Notes under the pieces: generated by a model
What the model saw: only the letters and a program-made list of their open reading frames with translations
What the model was told of the DNA's origin: nothing
Database searches by the model: none
Program-made: the position numbers and the translations under genes
In this document: piece by piece, positions 63,285-64,000 of the stretch
Layout of the letters: every line of letters begins with the position of its first letter
How positions within the stretch are numbered: position 1 is the stretch's first letter
Assembly: GCA_947000775.1 (NCBI GenBank)
Contig: CAMQGK010000322.1
Location: 45,001 to 109,000 of the forward strand
Origin: Pterois miles
Lineage: Eukaryota; Chordata; Actinopteri; Perciformes; Scorpaenidae
Direction of reading: 5' to 3'
Length of the DNA: 64,000 bases

Positions 63285-63397
63285 TAAAATGTCACGATAC
63301 ATATCGCCTTGCCTAAAGTATGACAGTATATTGAATGATAACCATTGTATCACGATAAGAGCCAAATTGCCAGACTCGTGCCAATACACAGCCCTAG
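63285..63397 (-). repeat. hAT-end-like fragment, reverse orientation
   Basis: The reverse complement starts TAGGGCTGTGTATTGGCACG and contains ATCGTGATACAATGG and CGATATGTATCGTGACAT. I recognise this as the end of a fish DNA-transposon repeat from memory. Only one end is present. Confidence 0.5.
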
Positions 63398-64000
63398 GTT
63401 TATGTAGGGGATTATGTTTTAAAAACCTCTAAAACTGTCCTCAAGTCATTACATCCTGGATGGATCTAGACGGCTACAATCTTTCTTCAGCTCAATGAAT
63501 GAAAAGTTATTGAATTTGGACCACACTATTTTTCCATTATTTCCTTCATCTTTAAACACACGTAGAAAATGTTGGAAGTCGTATTTGATTTATGATGGAA
63601 GTTTGACAAATAAATCAATCAGCTAATAAAATTAAGCTTCATGCAGCTCTGCATCATCTCAAATCAACTGTCTGTGCTTCTGACCTGGAGAGAGTCATCC
63701 ATGCCTCTACTCTCTCAGTATGCTCTGGGTTGCAGTTAAATTGTGAATTGTTCATTGAGCAGTGGTGTATATCAAGTTATATTAAATAAATTAAGATAGA
63801 TATTTGGAAACCAGCACTACGTTTCAGTCCAACTGAACAGCATTTGTGTGTTTCTTGGCGACACACAGCCCAGCGTCAAAAATAGATGGAGATTCACAAA
63901 AATATATTTGCTGTTGTAAATCATAAACATGCCAATTCACAATTATATTTAGAGACTGAGAGGGTATTTAAGCTGAGCACATGGGTAAGCTTTAGATGAA

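Larger units (their letters stand above)
55185..64000 (-). other. Glypican intron upstream of the first visible exon (open at window edge)
   Basis: At least 8.8 kb of intron 5' of the 55019-55184 exon in gene direction. The preceding glypican exon is long in the family and would leave a large minus-strand open frame; none with glypican motifs is present here. Contents seen: GT and AAAT microsatellites (55744-55922), a fragment of the GATCAGCGCTGC repeat family (56340-56520), a 711-bp hAT element (56983-57693), a degenerate hAT-like element (58825-59334), a dispersed repeat (61738-61948) and a reverse-oriented hAT-end repeat (63285-63397). In 57700-58820, 59340-61730 and 61950-63280 I see no gene and no clear repeat beyond a short TG tract. 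Confidence 0.8.

Overview
The window is vertebrate, almost certainly teleost, intronic DNA. The organism call rests on three things: large introns in a heparan-sulfate proteoglycan gene, AT-rich sequence full of fish-type repeats (hAT, MITE, a tRNA-derived SINE, LINE 3' ends with ATCC/GATG tails), and many dinucleotide microsatellites. Nothing bacterial, viral or CRISPR-like was seen. The repeats resemble those of percomorph fishes, but that narrower placement rests on memory.

The only protein-coding gene I can support is a glypican on the minus strand, best read as gpc6 (gpc6a and gpc6b cannot be told apart here). Three consecutive internal exons are present, running from high to low coordinates: 55184-55019, 31780-31650 and 27582-27439. 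All three have AG acceptors and GT donors, and the phases fit exactly (0-1, 1-0, 0-0). Together they encode 147 residues of the cysteine-rich core up to just past a probable convertase site (RSAR). The signal peptide, the large preceding exon, the heparan-sulfate attachment region and the GPI signal are not visible and should lie outside the window, so the gene probably crosses both edges.

The rest is intron: at least 8.8 kb upstream (55185-64000), 23.2 kb between the first two exons, 4.1 kb between the second and third, and at least 27.4 kb downstream (1-27438). These introns are filled with mobile-element debris. The best-defined pieces are four hAT-type elements with perfect or one-mismatch 8-bp target duplications (25989-27381, 33769-34406, 50826-51892, 56983-57693), a 246-bp MITE with TA duplications (29757-30002), two SINE copies, two LINE-tail fragments, and a repeat family with a TTAGGTTTAGG core that has itself been hit by SINE and LINE pieces. 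One hAT element ends 57 bp from a glypican splice donor.

No new multi-gene system was found. The most useful leads are a compositionally impossible-looking G/C homopolymer stretch inside a SINE (49484-49561, probably a consensus error), a perfect 20-bp inverted repeat inside a dispersed repeat (30621-30720), several nested insertions, and an uncharacterised inverted-repeat element carrying a 110-codon open frame (23444-24069).
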